This document shows, piece by piece, positions 44,190 to 54,541 of a DNA stretch of 64,000 bases. The DNA is from Channallabes apus. Its lineage: Eukaryota > Chordata > Actinopteri > Siluriformes > Clariidae. A program made the position numbers and the translations under genes. A model generated the notes under the pieces. The model was not told the origin of the DNA. It was given only the letters and a program-made list of their open reading frames with translations, and made no database searches. Numbering within the stretch: position 1 is the stretch's first letter; each line of letters starts with the position of its first letter. Location of the stretch: assembly GCA_030522415.1 (NCBI GenBank), contig CM060127.1:12802646-12866645 (forward strand), written 5' to 3'.

Positions 44190-44456
44190 CATTTATAAAT
44201 GGTTATCACAGTGGTCTCATAACTCCAGGGTCAGGGATTGGAATTCTGTGCATGGAGTTTGCATGTTCTCCCCGTGCTGGGTGGGTTTCCTAAAGGGTAC
44301 TCCAGTTCTCTCCAACAGTCCATAGACATGCTGATTAGGCCAATTGGTATTGGTATTGCCCTGTGAAGGGTTGGCACTCCATCCAGGCTGTACCCCTAGT
44401 CCCCAGGGACAGGCTCCAGGCTTTCAGTGACCCTGTACAGGATTGAGTGAGTGAGT
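44190..44456 (+). mobile_element. DANA-like SINE (partial head)
   Basis: GTGCATGGAGTTTGCATGTT, CTCCCCGTGCTGGGTGGGTT, CAACAGTCCATAGACATGCT and GACCCTGTACAGGATTGAGT with a GAGT tail. The tRNA head is decayed. Confidence 0.7.
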
Positions 44457-44639
44457 GTTGGGAGCTCACAGTGCTATAAAAGGAATAAAGTACTACATGG
44501 TTGTGCTGTTGCAGTCGCATGCTTTATTTCCTCATACTGATGTTCGTCAGCTGCTGGACCACACCAGGAGAAGTTCGCCAACAAAAGAGTTCGAAGAATG
44601 AGACAAAAAGTCTTACCAAATCTTTTTTTCTTTATCGAT

Positions 44640-44835
44640 TAGTCCTCGGTAAGCACTTTATCCTGGTCAGGGTGGCTCATGGATCCAGAGCTAATGCCAG
44701 GATGGGAAAACAGCCCGGATGGGATGCCAAGTAGGGGCAATTAAATATAGCTGGGCCACTTACTCACAGGTTTAAAGGAGGTGGGAGAAAAACAGGGGGA
44801 GCTCCTGCTCAGGATCCAACCCAAGGCTGGGAATA
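44640..44835 (-). repeat. SINE-like repeat, type B, copy 2
   Basis: TAAGCACTTTATCCTGGTCA, GGATCCAGAGCTAATGCCAG and GGATGGGATGCCAAGTAGGG are shared in order with 22170-22480. It is shorter than the DANA copies and diverged. Confidence 0.55.
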
Positions 44836-44984
44836 CTGGTGGGAATGTTCTCTCGATTTTACTGTTTCACTTTCACTGGGTTTTGTTCAACACTGGAGAG
44901 ATTATTATTATTATTATTATTATTATATATGTTTTAAAAATCTCTCTAGTGTATTCCTGTCTCATCCATCCATCTAGGAACCTT

Positions 44985-45277
44985 TTGTAGTCCAACTAGG
45001 GACTGTGGAGGCCAGTGGTGACCATTGAATTTAGTCCCATTTGTCCAATCATAGTAGGACCTCCAGTCAATATTCAGACACTACGGCCAATTTGAGAACA
45101 GCAGTTAGGCTAATCTGCATGTCTTTGGACTTTCGGAGGAAACTTTGAGAACCCGGAGGAAACCCACCAAGCACAGTGAGAACATGCAAACTCGATGTAC
45201 ACAGACCTTGAAAGGAATCAAACCCAGGACCTGGAGATACAAGGCGATATTGCTAACCATTAAGCCACCGTGCCGCC
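44985..45277 (-). mobile_element. DANA-like SINE
   Basis: The minus-strand head, GGCGGCACGGTGGCTTAATG, carries an A box, then GGGTTTGATTCC (B box) and CATGCAGATTAGCCTAACTG. The middle differs from the other copies. It lies between two AT trinucleotide arrays, and ACAGGAATACACTA-type words lie in opposite orientation on either side (44946-44961 and 45325-45339). Confidence 0.7.
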
Positions 45278-45279
45278 AT

Positions 45280-45319
<40 letters not shown>

Positions 45320-45639
45320 GTCGAACAGGAATACACTAAAGTCATGAATTCACTGAGACAAACAGAATAACAAACAGTACAAATATCGTGTTAAACATCG
45401 CAGCAGGATGTACAGGTTCACAGGTTATGTGTGCAGATCGAAAAGTTTGGTAAAAATGGAAGTGTTCTTACACACACTGGGAAACGAAATCATGTCTTAT
45501 ACACACAGAGGGGAAAAAATAAGCGTTGAAAAACTCGGCCTTTAGGCTTTCAGTGTAAGTGAGTTTGGAGTAAACCGGTTATCTGTTATCTCAGTGAAGG
45601 AGAATGTGTAGAAATGATTGCTTGTGGTAATCATGCACG

Positions 45640-45670
<31 letters not shown>

Positions 45671-46743
45671 GAAAGCTACAGAATGTTCACTGGGATATTA
45701 TATCAGTTATTATTATCATTATTATGAAAAGATGATCGTCTGTTCAGTGGAGGTGGATCTTTGAAGTGGACGATTGTTTTCACTTCTCAGGTTTCAGGGC
45801 GTTAGTGTGTGTGTGAGTGTGTATGAGCGTGTGTGTATATGTGTATCGCTCTCCATTTCAGTAAGTTGTTAAGGGAATTTAAAGGCAGGGATTTTTTTCG
45901 GACTTCTGTGTGTTAGAAGTCACTTTGATCAATGTCTGCATCTGCTTCCAGTAGCTGCGGGGCTGGAGAACTGCTGAGAGACGAATTCCTGCATGTGTAT
46001 GTGTGTGTGTGTGTATGTGTGTGAGAGAGAGAGAGACAGAGAGCAGGTGCGTAGGTGTACAATGTGAGCATGTGCATCCATTTTGCTTCTCTTCGTGGCC
46101 GAGGTGTGAAAAGCGGACCCGTGTGGGGAACGCGGCTCGGCTCGGCTCGGCCTCGGCTCAGGCGTCCTCTAGTCTCTAATGAGAGGTTTTTTCACTCAGC
46201 CGATTGGAGCTAATGAAGCATCCGCACTAACGAGGGAGCTGCATCATGATGGCATGGTGCCATTTGTCCTCTGAAAAGGCATGCATGCACACATCGATAT
46301 GTCTTTTTGTTTGAGACATAAAGGTTTAAAACACGTCATATTCGTGCGAGCGCTCTATCATCTTAAGCAATGTAGATGATTTGAGCAAAACGTTTAGCAC
46401 ACTTGGGGACGAAGATGAGAAGTAAAACATCAGATTTTTGTGTTGAGACAGCTCTAAAAACTGTTCTGTGTCACATTAGGGTAAAAACATCTAACTTAAG
46501 TCACTTCAGGCTGGTAATGTGAATATGCCATTTTTTAAAAAATCACAAAATAGTCGGTTCTGAAACAGAAAGAATCAATAATCTGCAAAAAAGCACTTTC
46601 TAATATGGAACAAAAATGATTTAACTAAATACAAAAACTGATGAACCAAACAGTTAAAATGTAGAACAAATTTAATAAAATTAATCATATTAAAATCTAT
46701 AATGCAAATTGTTAAAATGTTGCCAAAGTTTATAATAATTATA
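45278..46743. other. (AAT)n array, microsatellites and a candidate conserved island
   Basis: (AAT)n runs at 45279-45320, (AC)n at 45642-45669, with TG and GA runs near 45960-46045. 46090-46290 is repeat-free: GCTCGGC-type repeats, then CTCAGCCGATTGGAGCTAAT and GAAGCATCCGCACTAACGAG to CATCATGATGGCATGGTGCC. It looks like a conserved regulatory element. No gene supported. Confidence 0.4.
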
Positions 46744-46754
46744 TTGTCATTATA

Positions 46755-47135
46755 TTCATTCATTCATTCATTTTCATTCATTTTCTGTACCGCTTTATCC
46801 TTATATACAGGGTCGCGGGGGACCTGGAGCCTATCCCAGGAGACTTTGGGCACTAGGCAGGGTACACCCTGGACAGGGTGCCAATCCATCGCAGGGCACA
46901 CACACATACACACATTCATTCACACACTACGGGCAATTTGGAATGTCAATTAGCCTAACCTGCATATCTTTGGACTGTGGGAGGAAACCGGAGTACCCGG
47001 AGGAAACCCACCAAGCACGGGGAGAACATGCAAACTCCATGCACACAGAGACGGGAATCGAGCCTGGCCGGGGAATCGAACCCAGACCCTGGCGGTGCAA
47101 GGCAACAGTGCTAACCACTACACCACCGCGCCGCC
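46755..47135 (-). mobile_element. Full-length DANA/mermaid-like SINE with 11-bp target duplication
   Basis: The minus-strand start is GGCGGCGCGGTGGTGTAGTG, with a perfect A box (TGGTGTAGTGG) and a perfect B box (GGTTCGATTCC). The full body ends in an ATGAATGAATGAATG tail at the left. TTGTCATTATA flanks both sides exactly (46744-46754 and 47136-47146). At 381 bp it is the best-preserved copy and a useful reference for the family here. Confidence 0.92.
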
Positions 47136-47146
47136 TTGTCATTATA

Positions 47147-48925
47147 TAATAATAATAATAATAAGAAGAAGAAGAAGAAGAATATCTGAAATGCGAAAAA
47201 CTTAAAGAAAAAAAAATTGGAATGCAAGTGTTAAATTTAAAAGAACAGTTGTTAAAACTTGTTCAAAATGTAAATGAAATTAATATTTGCAAAATAAAAA
47301 AATTAAAAAAATCAAAAACAAGTAGCTTTGTGCTAGCTCATCCACACTCCCAATCATCTTGTTCATCTTTCACTCATCTTCACATTTTCACACTCAGATT
47401 AATATTTTTGCACTTTTTCTATATGGTAATGATTTAAAAAAAAGAAAACATTTACCATTTTTGTACATATTCTTATCTGTAAACTATAACAAAAATTATA
47501 AATTGTTATATAACTTATACAGTATGAAAAAGTCTAACATTTATATAAAAATATGGATTTGTTATATGTTCGGAGCAGAATTCACACAAATTCTGGTCAA
47601 ATAACAACTAATATCTATAAAATATAAATACGTTTGGTGTCTTTAAATATGGCAAATATATATAATATGTTTATTATATAATATATAATAATGTATATAA
47701 TCTGTAGATATTTATTAATAGAAAAAGGTTAAAAAAATTATAAATAAATAGTAATTGTTATAACAGGAAGAATCTATAAAACAATGTTTATTTATTTCAA
47801 CAATTGCAGTGAAATACAGCATTTTTGCAGACTATTTTTGTTTTACTTTTCTAAACTACTGTATTTGGTCTAGTTAATGAAACATGTGTATCTGTATAAG
47901 CTTTAAGGATTTTGATCATTACTTTGTTTTTATATTTGGAAATATAATTCTCCAAAAAATAAGTATTTTCAGCTCAAAAAGAATATCATAATGTGAAACC
48001 ATGCTGCAGGATATAAAAGTAAATATATCTTACTATAATGTATTATTGCGTCACAGGCACTGTCCTGATATTTACTGTACAGTTTACGGAGAGCAGAGTA
48101 TAAAATCTCCAGATCTCTTTAAGAGCCCCTGGAGAAAAAAAAACATCTACACACACGCGCGCACACATCTACAGTACAACATGTTCGGTGAACGTGTCAT
48201 TGAGTGTTTAAACTTCTTTTCTCCTATGCTGCTCTTCGTCCCTGGGGTTTGTCGTTCCTAATCAGCTTATTGAGTTTATAGTATTGTTTATTTTCATTCT
48301 GCGATAAATCCAGGAGTAGTTGGAATTGATTTTCATTCTTATATCCTTGATTTGTTGTTCGTCCGGTTCATACAAGAAATATTGATGATAATAAATAATA
48401 AAGCAATGATAATAATAATAATAATACTAATAATAAAAGATATATTACCCCTCTGGTCAATACTGCTCCACAGCACTGAATACACACCAAGTCTATATTC
48501 AGGCTCGATTTCCTCACCGTATATCTTTCGGGTGAAAAGAACAAGCCAATAAATCTTGCTAAAACCGGTATTTTATATCTTTCGTTATCGACTGCAGAGG
48601 GTTTGAGGGTTTCGAAGAAACGCACTGGTGTACTGTTGCAACCTCAAGCAGAGTTCTTCCTCTGCTTTTTGATCTAGACGCCGTACTGTATATTACCCCA
48701 CGTGGTTATGTTGTGTGACGAAACACAGGACAAGACAGAGATCCGATGTCTGTAATAAAGTCCCAGAACATGGAGCGCTTCGAAGTAGGAGTGTAGGAGA
48801 AATAACAAGCACATGTCAGTCATTTCTGCTACTGCATGCGGCGGCCTTGGAGCACCCACAGGATTTATGTGGCTGAGTCTGAATTTAATACTGCATTCGA
48901 CTAAAACTTGTAACTCCTTATCGTA
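47147..48925. other. Unannotated AT-rich sequence
   Basis: (AGA)n near 47160-47180 and (AAT)n near 48407-48430. No gene. TACAGTA/TACTGTA words reappear from about 47520 (also near 48075, 48170 and 48685) after their absence from 36.3 to 38.1 kb and 40.4 to 47.5 kb. Confidence 0.4.
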
Positions 48926-49392
48926 CTGTGAAAAAAGTCTTGAGCCCCCATCACTTCTTCATATTTTGCTTCCAAAGAGCCAGACTTTCTTGTTTTTTTA
49001 ATGTAGTCTTGAGGAACAGTTCTCCAGGCTTCCTGAAGGACTTTTCCGGCTCTCACTTTTGTTATTTTCAGTCCAGTCCCTGTACCTGAGCAGTTTCTGA
49101 GGGAGGTTTTCGGTTTGTTAACCTATAAATCATTCAAGTAAAAAAAAAAAAAAAACATCTAACTTAAGGCATGATCCAGGGAGAAACAGGTGCAGATGAT
49201 GACAGATGATCAGGCCGGTGATTAGTATACTGGTGATGCTGAATGCTGAGTGGTGCACAAATGAGGTTGTTACATAAAAAAACTTTTTTTTTTTTAAATT
49301 GGCACCTTGCAGCCTGTCGCAGTAAAACTTTTGTTTTTACATTTAATATGAGGAAATGGGGGGGGGGGGGGGGTGTCAAGACTTTTGCACAG
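48926..49392. mobile_element. Tc1-type MITE family M1, copy 3 (best ends)
   Basis: The left end is CTGTGAAAAAAGTCTTGAGC and the right end GTCAAGACTTTTGCACAG, inverse to each other and flanked by TA at 48924-48925 and 49393-49394. 467 bp with no frame. A poly-A run (about 49140-49155) and a G run (about 49359-49373) expand it. The terminal trinucleotides CTG/CAG would also leave TACTGTA/TACAGTA on excision. Confidence 0.8.
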
Positions 49393-49394
49393 TA

Positions 49395-50199
49395 CTTTAA
49401 TTCGAATTACATGGCTTAGCAAAATTCAATATTGTCTTAATTAGTTCAGTTTGCAAATGATGCCAATTTGGTAATGATCACATCATCACCATCATTCTCA
49501 TCACCATCAAATGAAAAAAGAGCACTTAGTAAACTCTAAATAGATCTTAGCATATTGTTTTTACATTGTTTAAATAAATAAATTAGCAGTTAATTCTTCC
49601 ATTTTTGGCGTGAAGACACTAGAAGACACTGTTGAAGCTTGGGTTGAAACAGAGTGATTTTTACCTCAGGTGCTGAGATCGAGACCGATGTTCTTGATTG
49701 GATAAGCTCAAAGACATATACGTAGAACTAATTATAATCGGGCCTCCGAGTGGCGACTAAATTATGAAGAAAATTAGGGTGGAAAAAAAAGAACTAAAAA
49801 AAGAGCAGTTTAAAATTCTTAAAGATACTACTGTATGTTGTCATAAAGTGAGGAGAATAAACCATGATGATGGTGGTACAGTATGTACTGTATTGTACAT
49901 CTATGTGCCGCCTGGCACATCGGACGACGGATATACAGTATATTCGTAGTTTCTGTGGTTGCAGTTACAGCGTCGGGTTGCCAGCTTGACTCCCGATTAT
50001 ATCAGCATCAGAGCTCAAACCAGGGACGTCCTGGTCAGCAGTAACACCTTAATCACCAATCTACGCCTGCTCCTGGTGGTGCACAGTCCTGTAAATCTCA
50101 TAAATGTCCCCTCATGGGCTGACTTCTTCTGCTTTAGAATATCACCGTACTAACTTTTTTCCAAAAACAGAAAGGCAAAAACAAACCTAACAGTATTGA
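49395..50199. other. Unannotated sequence
   Basis: No supported gene. Five TACAGTA/TACTGTA words lie between 49800 and 49940, two of them 9 bp apart (49877-49883 and 49886-49892). Confidence 0.4.
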
Positions 50200-50355
50200 T
50201 GTTGAATCCCTAATAGCGTAAAATAGAAATCCAGTGTGCTACATAGGAAGTCAAATCACTTGTTTCACACACCAAGTAGTGCCCTTGATCAAGAGTTAGA
50301 CAGGGATTTGGGATTAAGCCTTGTGTTAGAAGCTAATTAGTTTTGTAGCTTGCAT
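50200..50355 (+). repeat. Dispersed repeat family D, copy 3
   Basis: GAATCCCTAATAGCG, TTGTTTCACACACCAAGTAG, TTAGACAGGGATTTGGGATT and TTAGTTTTGTAGCTTGC, as in copies at 3908 and 20490 (minus). Confidence 0.6.
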
Positions 50356-52534
50356 TAGCCCTGAACAGAACAACATAGACGGATTCAGAGGTAATTTGAA
50401 ATGATTTAGAAGTGATTCTTGTGAATACAGCATGTTGGTTAAGATGACAGAATTTATCAGATGTGTTTTCTTGCTCAAAGTGTTTAAGTAACTGGTTATG
50501 AACGTGGGTTTTGGCATGCACCTACTATCCCCTCTTCCTGGTACTCTGGTTTTTGCTTTGCTGCTACCTCTAAACGATTTAGCGGTTGTCCGCAGTAAGG
50601 GCCCATACCACCCTAGTTTCACCCATTCGTGGAAATTGACCGCCAAAAAAATTCGAACCTAATCCATACAAACTACAACTGCTCCATTTTATCATACATT
50701 ACTCATATTTTTAATCAGTTCTCCAATAAAAAAAAATTAATAAATAGAGAAAATAAATAAAGCAGAGAGAGTAGAACGTAAGAATGTAGAATGTAAGGTC
50801 TGGGCAGTAACGGTAACCTGAGCAATACTGATTGATAACAATCGCTCCGAGACGCACCAATCCAGACCATATTCAGAAAATCTCCACTAGCTGTGCATCC
50901 AATCCGGCATGACTGATGTGCACCTCATCGTGCCTGTGGCAACGTGCGCCGCCATAAGGCAACCGCGACTGATTTCCCACTACACCTGATTAGCGCCCGA
51001 AGATGAAGCTCAGGATTCAGCCTGGCGAGAGAGAAATTGAAGCTGGAAGTAGCAGTGGCTGAGAGCTGATATACTGTAGCATCACAGACTTTCTCCACTA
51101 CTACATCATGTTGGGTTTTCCAGACCAGCGACACAAGAATACAGGAATAGAAACGTGGAAACGTTGTATATCACATCGAACTGCACGGACTCTCTGCTCC
51201 GGAAATCTCCACTTTCCATCTGAAGTTGCTTCCCTACTTACATTTCACTTTTCAGATAGTATTGAGGAGATTATGCAGCTTAAAAAGCCGCAATGTTTTT
51301 TGCGTAATTCAAATAGCGATCCCAGTTGGAATATTATATTTCCAAGACACTCTTATAGAAATATACAGATATAACTTAAGAATGATAAAAACTAATGAAC
51401 AGATATTTTATCACTGAGATGTTTAGTGCTTGATTCTGATTGGTCAGAAGGTAATGACTGATTGCCTATAGAGTGATGTTTTGCCTAAGGTGTTGTCTAT
51501 TTAACGTTTATAGAGTCTCCAGTGTTCGGTCTTTTAACCTATTGGTGCAACTTTCAAGACATCTACAGGACGGAGGAATCAAGAAAACGTTTTTTTTTTA
51601 GGGCAAGAAACAATTCTTTGTAGCTTTAGGGATATCAGCAATACCTTATTTTAATGTAACTGTGGTGTGTCAGCCTATTATTAATAAAAACAAATACAAA
51701 TCGCTGTTGTATACAAGAAATCCAACATTTTATAATATGCAGTTTTAGGGAAATTATCGACTTTTAGCATGGTTGAAGTTTCATTAAATGGATGAACTCC
51801 TTACTTATTGTTTTCCCCAGTTTTACATCCTATTAGTTTGTGTATTTTCTTTTTGTCATGACGTTTTCCTCCTTAGCTTTCTTTCCCCACACACTTCTAT
51901 ATTTTTGTGCTCATCATGTTTCCTCTCAGGTTTTTCTCCCAGACACTGATTATAGATGAGCCTTGTTTCACTCTGCCTCCCTGCCCTCTGTTATGAGCCC
52001 AGGCTTTTTGGATTTGCCCAAAATAAACACCGCAGCAAGTAAAATATTCTCAGGCCCAGCACACAGCATAATGTACTGTAGGTTTCAGTGAATCTGGAAC
52101 TGAAATCTGCTCTAAACATGGCGGTCTTTACAGATTTCTAATTATACAGTAGGTAGGCAAAAAGGGAGAGTTGTTTCTCTTTATACAGTACCTTTATGTG
52201 CTATCAGATTCTCAAACCCGATCGGTCAGAAAGTGATGAGTGCCTTACTTAACAGCACTAAAACCACTTCCATGTGTCTAAGAGAGGCTTTCCCACATTT
52301 ATGAACTTGATCCTGAACTAGTACAATCTTGAGATTGTTGGAAATTCTAGATAGTGGAGTGTCAGGAAGGAGTTCAGTACAATGGTTCGGAAGGAAAAGA
52401 CAAATCTGTTGGTTCATGTCTCTTTGTAATGATTATAGAATCCAAAAATATGGTTACTTCCTACAATTTGTCCTAATATTTAACTATGAACCTTTACAAC
52501 TGTCATGGATTCAACTCACAATTGAAACTATAGG
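50356..52534. other. Unannotated sequence with a candidate conserved island
   Basis: 50810-51100 is repeat-free and CpG-containing (CGTGCCTGTGGCAACGTGCG, CTACACCTGATTAGCGCCCG), a possible regulatory element. 51415-51545 (GATTCTGATTGGTCAGAAGG) and 52200-52245 (CGATCGGTCAGAAAGTGATG) share words and may be pieces of one MITE family. No gene. Confidence 0.35.
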
Positions 52535-52742
52535 CTCTGATTAACTGATCGGGAGGTAAGCGTTTGGAGCCCCATCTCCACCAGGTTGCTGCTGTTGGGC
52601 CCTTGAGCAAGGCCCTTAACTCTGTCTGCTTTGGGGTGCCATCAAATGGCTGACTCTGCGCTCAAAAGCTGGGATATGTGAAGTATAAAGAATTTCACTG
52701 TGCAGTAACGTATATGTGATGAATAAAGGCTAAACTGAACTG
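52535..52742 (+). mobile_element. tRNA-derived SINE, second family, 3' part
   Basis: GTTTGGAGCCCCATCTCCAC, GGGCCCTTGAGCAAGGCCCT, GAATTTCACTGTGCAGTAAC and GTGATGAATAAAGGCT follow the usual order for this fish SINE. The 5' tRNA head is truncated. Confidence 0.7.
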
Positions 52743-53054
52743 CTCTCGTGATCACATCGCAACTTTGGTTGAATGATGGAGATGATTCGCTGATGTGGCT
52801 GGATGGTGGGGCACTAGCTCACTTGTCTGGGATGCTGCATTTCAAATTGATATGTACTGTAGTACACTATGTATTATTACTTCTACTAAAATGTAGTCCG
52901 CTTAAGTTTAGGCTTCACCTCAGACTGTTGGCTAAGTATATGATTCCTTCTATGTTAAGACAGAAGATGTTAAAATTGTGCACCAGCTGGATCCATTTTA
53001 GTTTCAAAGAACTTTATTAATTACAGGGTGAAATGACTTAAGATACAGTAGTAA

Positions 53055-53127
53055 CACCTTGGCCAGAAATCGAACCCAGGTTTCACATGTGGCAGGCTGG
53101 AATTCTAAACCTGTGAACCACCAATGC
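53055..53127 (-). pseudogene. tRNA-Gly(GCC) pseudogene
   Basis: The minus strand reads GCATTGGTGGTTCACAGG, TTTAGAATTCCAGCCTGCCA (anticodon GCC in CTGCCAC) and ACCTGGGTTCGATTTCTGGC. This follows tRNA-Gly(GCC) along its length, with a disturbed D loop, a changed anticodon stem and a mismatched acceptor end (CAAGGTG for CCAATGC). The B box, GGTTCGATTTC, has one mismatch. Unlikely to be functional; it may be a processed or SINE-related relic. Confidence 0.7.
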
Positions 53128-53149
53128 TTAACTAATTGTAATAAAAAGA

Positions 53150-53497
53150 TGTCATACACACTCAAAAACAAAAACCAGGAAGTATAAAAGAGGTAAACAA
53201 ACGATGGCTTACCGCTCAGTCATTGAGTTCGGCCCATGTCAGCTCCAGTTGTCGTTTCAGCAAACCGTGAGTACTCACATGTTGGTTCCGTTTGTCTTTT
53301 GCTATTGTGTGTGTATCTACAGGACGCGGGTTAAATTTGTGTTTTTCCCTTACTCCGTTTTTGTGAGAGTCCTTAGACTAAATCGCGTGGCTATCCTGCC
53401 TACTCGCTTCTTTCCGCGTTTGGGTTTATCCTCCACGCTACATTGGGCTAACCGCTAAAGCTACGTCTTCTGGTCACCTCAGGTTAGTCCATCTTGA
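53150..53497 (+). promoter_or_regulatory. Probable 5' LTR remnant / leader of the gypsy element
   Basis: A TATAAAAG box lies at 53183-53190, about 315 bp before the gag start. The interval to 53497 is GC-richer than upstream sequence and ends TTGACA just before gag. Without a 3' LTR to compare I cannot set its limits or identify the primer-binding site. Confidence 0.4.
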
Positions 53498-53501
53498 CAG
53501 A

Positions 53502-54541
53502 ATGACTGAGCCCTCCGCGATAAACCCAGCGGATTATGCGAGTCTCTGCGACGTTGTAGATCAGCATGCCGCGCTCATCAATCAGCTAACCGGGGATCTC
53601 GCTTCTCCCCGCCGCGAGGTCGCTGAGCTCCGGTGGGAGAATGCGGATCTCCGCGCAGCTGTTGATGGCGTCACTGCTCGTTCGCACGCCGCGGAGGCCG
53701 CATCGTCCCCCCTCTCCCCCCCCTTCTGATGTTTTTCTTTCTCTACCAGAGAAGTGGAACGGCACGGATGGGAAGTGCAGTGTATTTCTGACAGCTCTCG
53801 ATCTGGTGTTTGAGTTTAATGCCACCAAGTACTCCACCGATCGCCTTCGCATTGCTCTTCTCGTCTCGTTGCTAAAAGGGCAGGCAGCTGAGTGGGCCAC
53901 TTCTACAAGCAGATACGGACACCGCCCACTCATACAATGAGTTCACCCACCAACTCAGACTCACCTTCGAACACCCAGCGAGCGAGGTGGAGACAGACAC
54001 CCGACTCTATCACCTGAGGCAGGGAGGATTGCCCGTGAGCCGCTACACAGCGGAGTTTTGCACCCTCGCCGTTCAGACCACGTGGGGCGATGCAGCGCTC
54101 CGGACGTCCTACTACGAGGGCCTGGCTTCGCGAATAAAGGCCGAACTAGCCGGGCGAGAGCTTCCTGCGACCCTGGAGGGCCTGATCCAACTCGCTCTCC
54201 GGATCGACCAGCGCCTTCTCTCTCGCCCGAGGCCAGCCCCTCGCACCCTGCCACCCGCACCCACCTTCACTGTCACCACTCCACGACCCGCACCCGCCTT
54301 CACCGTCACCACTCCACGACCCGCAGACTCCGTCACCTACTCCACCCCTGGATATGTCGGTTCTCCACCTCCTGCTGTGGTTGACACAGGAGCCGGGGAA
54401 CCCATGCAACTAGGACGCGCCTCCTTGACCGCTGCAGAACGGGAGAGACGCTTCCGTGAAGGGCTCTGTGCCTATTGCGGGTCAGCCACACATCACAGGG
54501 CAACCTGTCCTCTCAGACCGGGAAACGCCCAGGCCCGGTGA
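53502..54541 (+). pseudogene. gypsy gag, two frameshifts
   Basis: It starts MTEPSAINPADYASL (53502), a usual gag start for fish gypsy elements, with a heptad-like stretch (QHAALINQLTGDLASPRREV). The frame is lost in a C-rich run near 53705-53727 and resumes one frame over with LPEKWNGTDGKCSVFLTALD. It is lost again near 53900, after GQAAEWAT, and resumes with [20 protein letters not shown] zinc knuckle, [14 protein letters not shown] (C-x2-C-x4-H-x4-C), lies near 54467-54508. The last frame stops at TGA 54539-54541. A proline-rich 27-bp word ([13 protein letters not shown]) is duplicated before the knuckle. Confidence 0.88.

Noticed and set aside
53586..54409. Several long minus-strand frames opposite gag
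   Set aside because: They are shadows of the GC-rich gag frame and show no domain.
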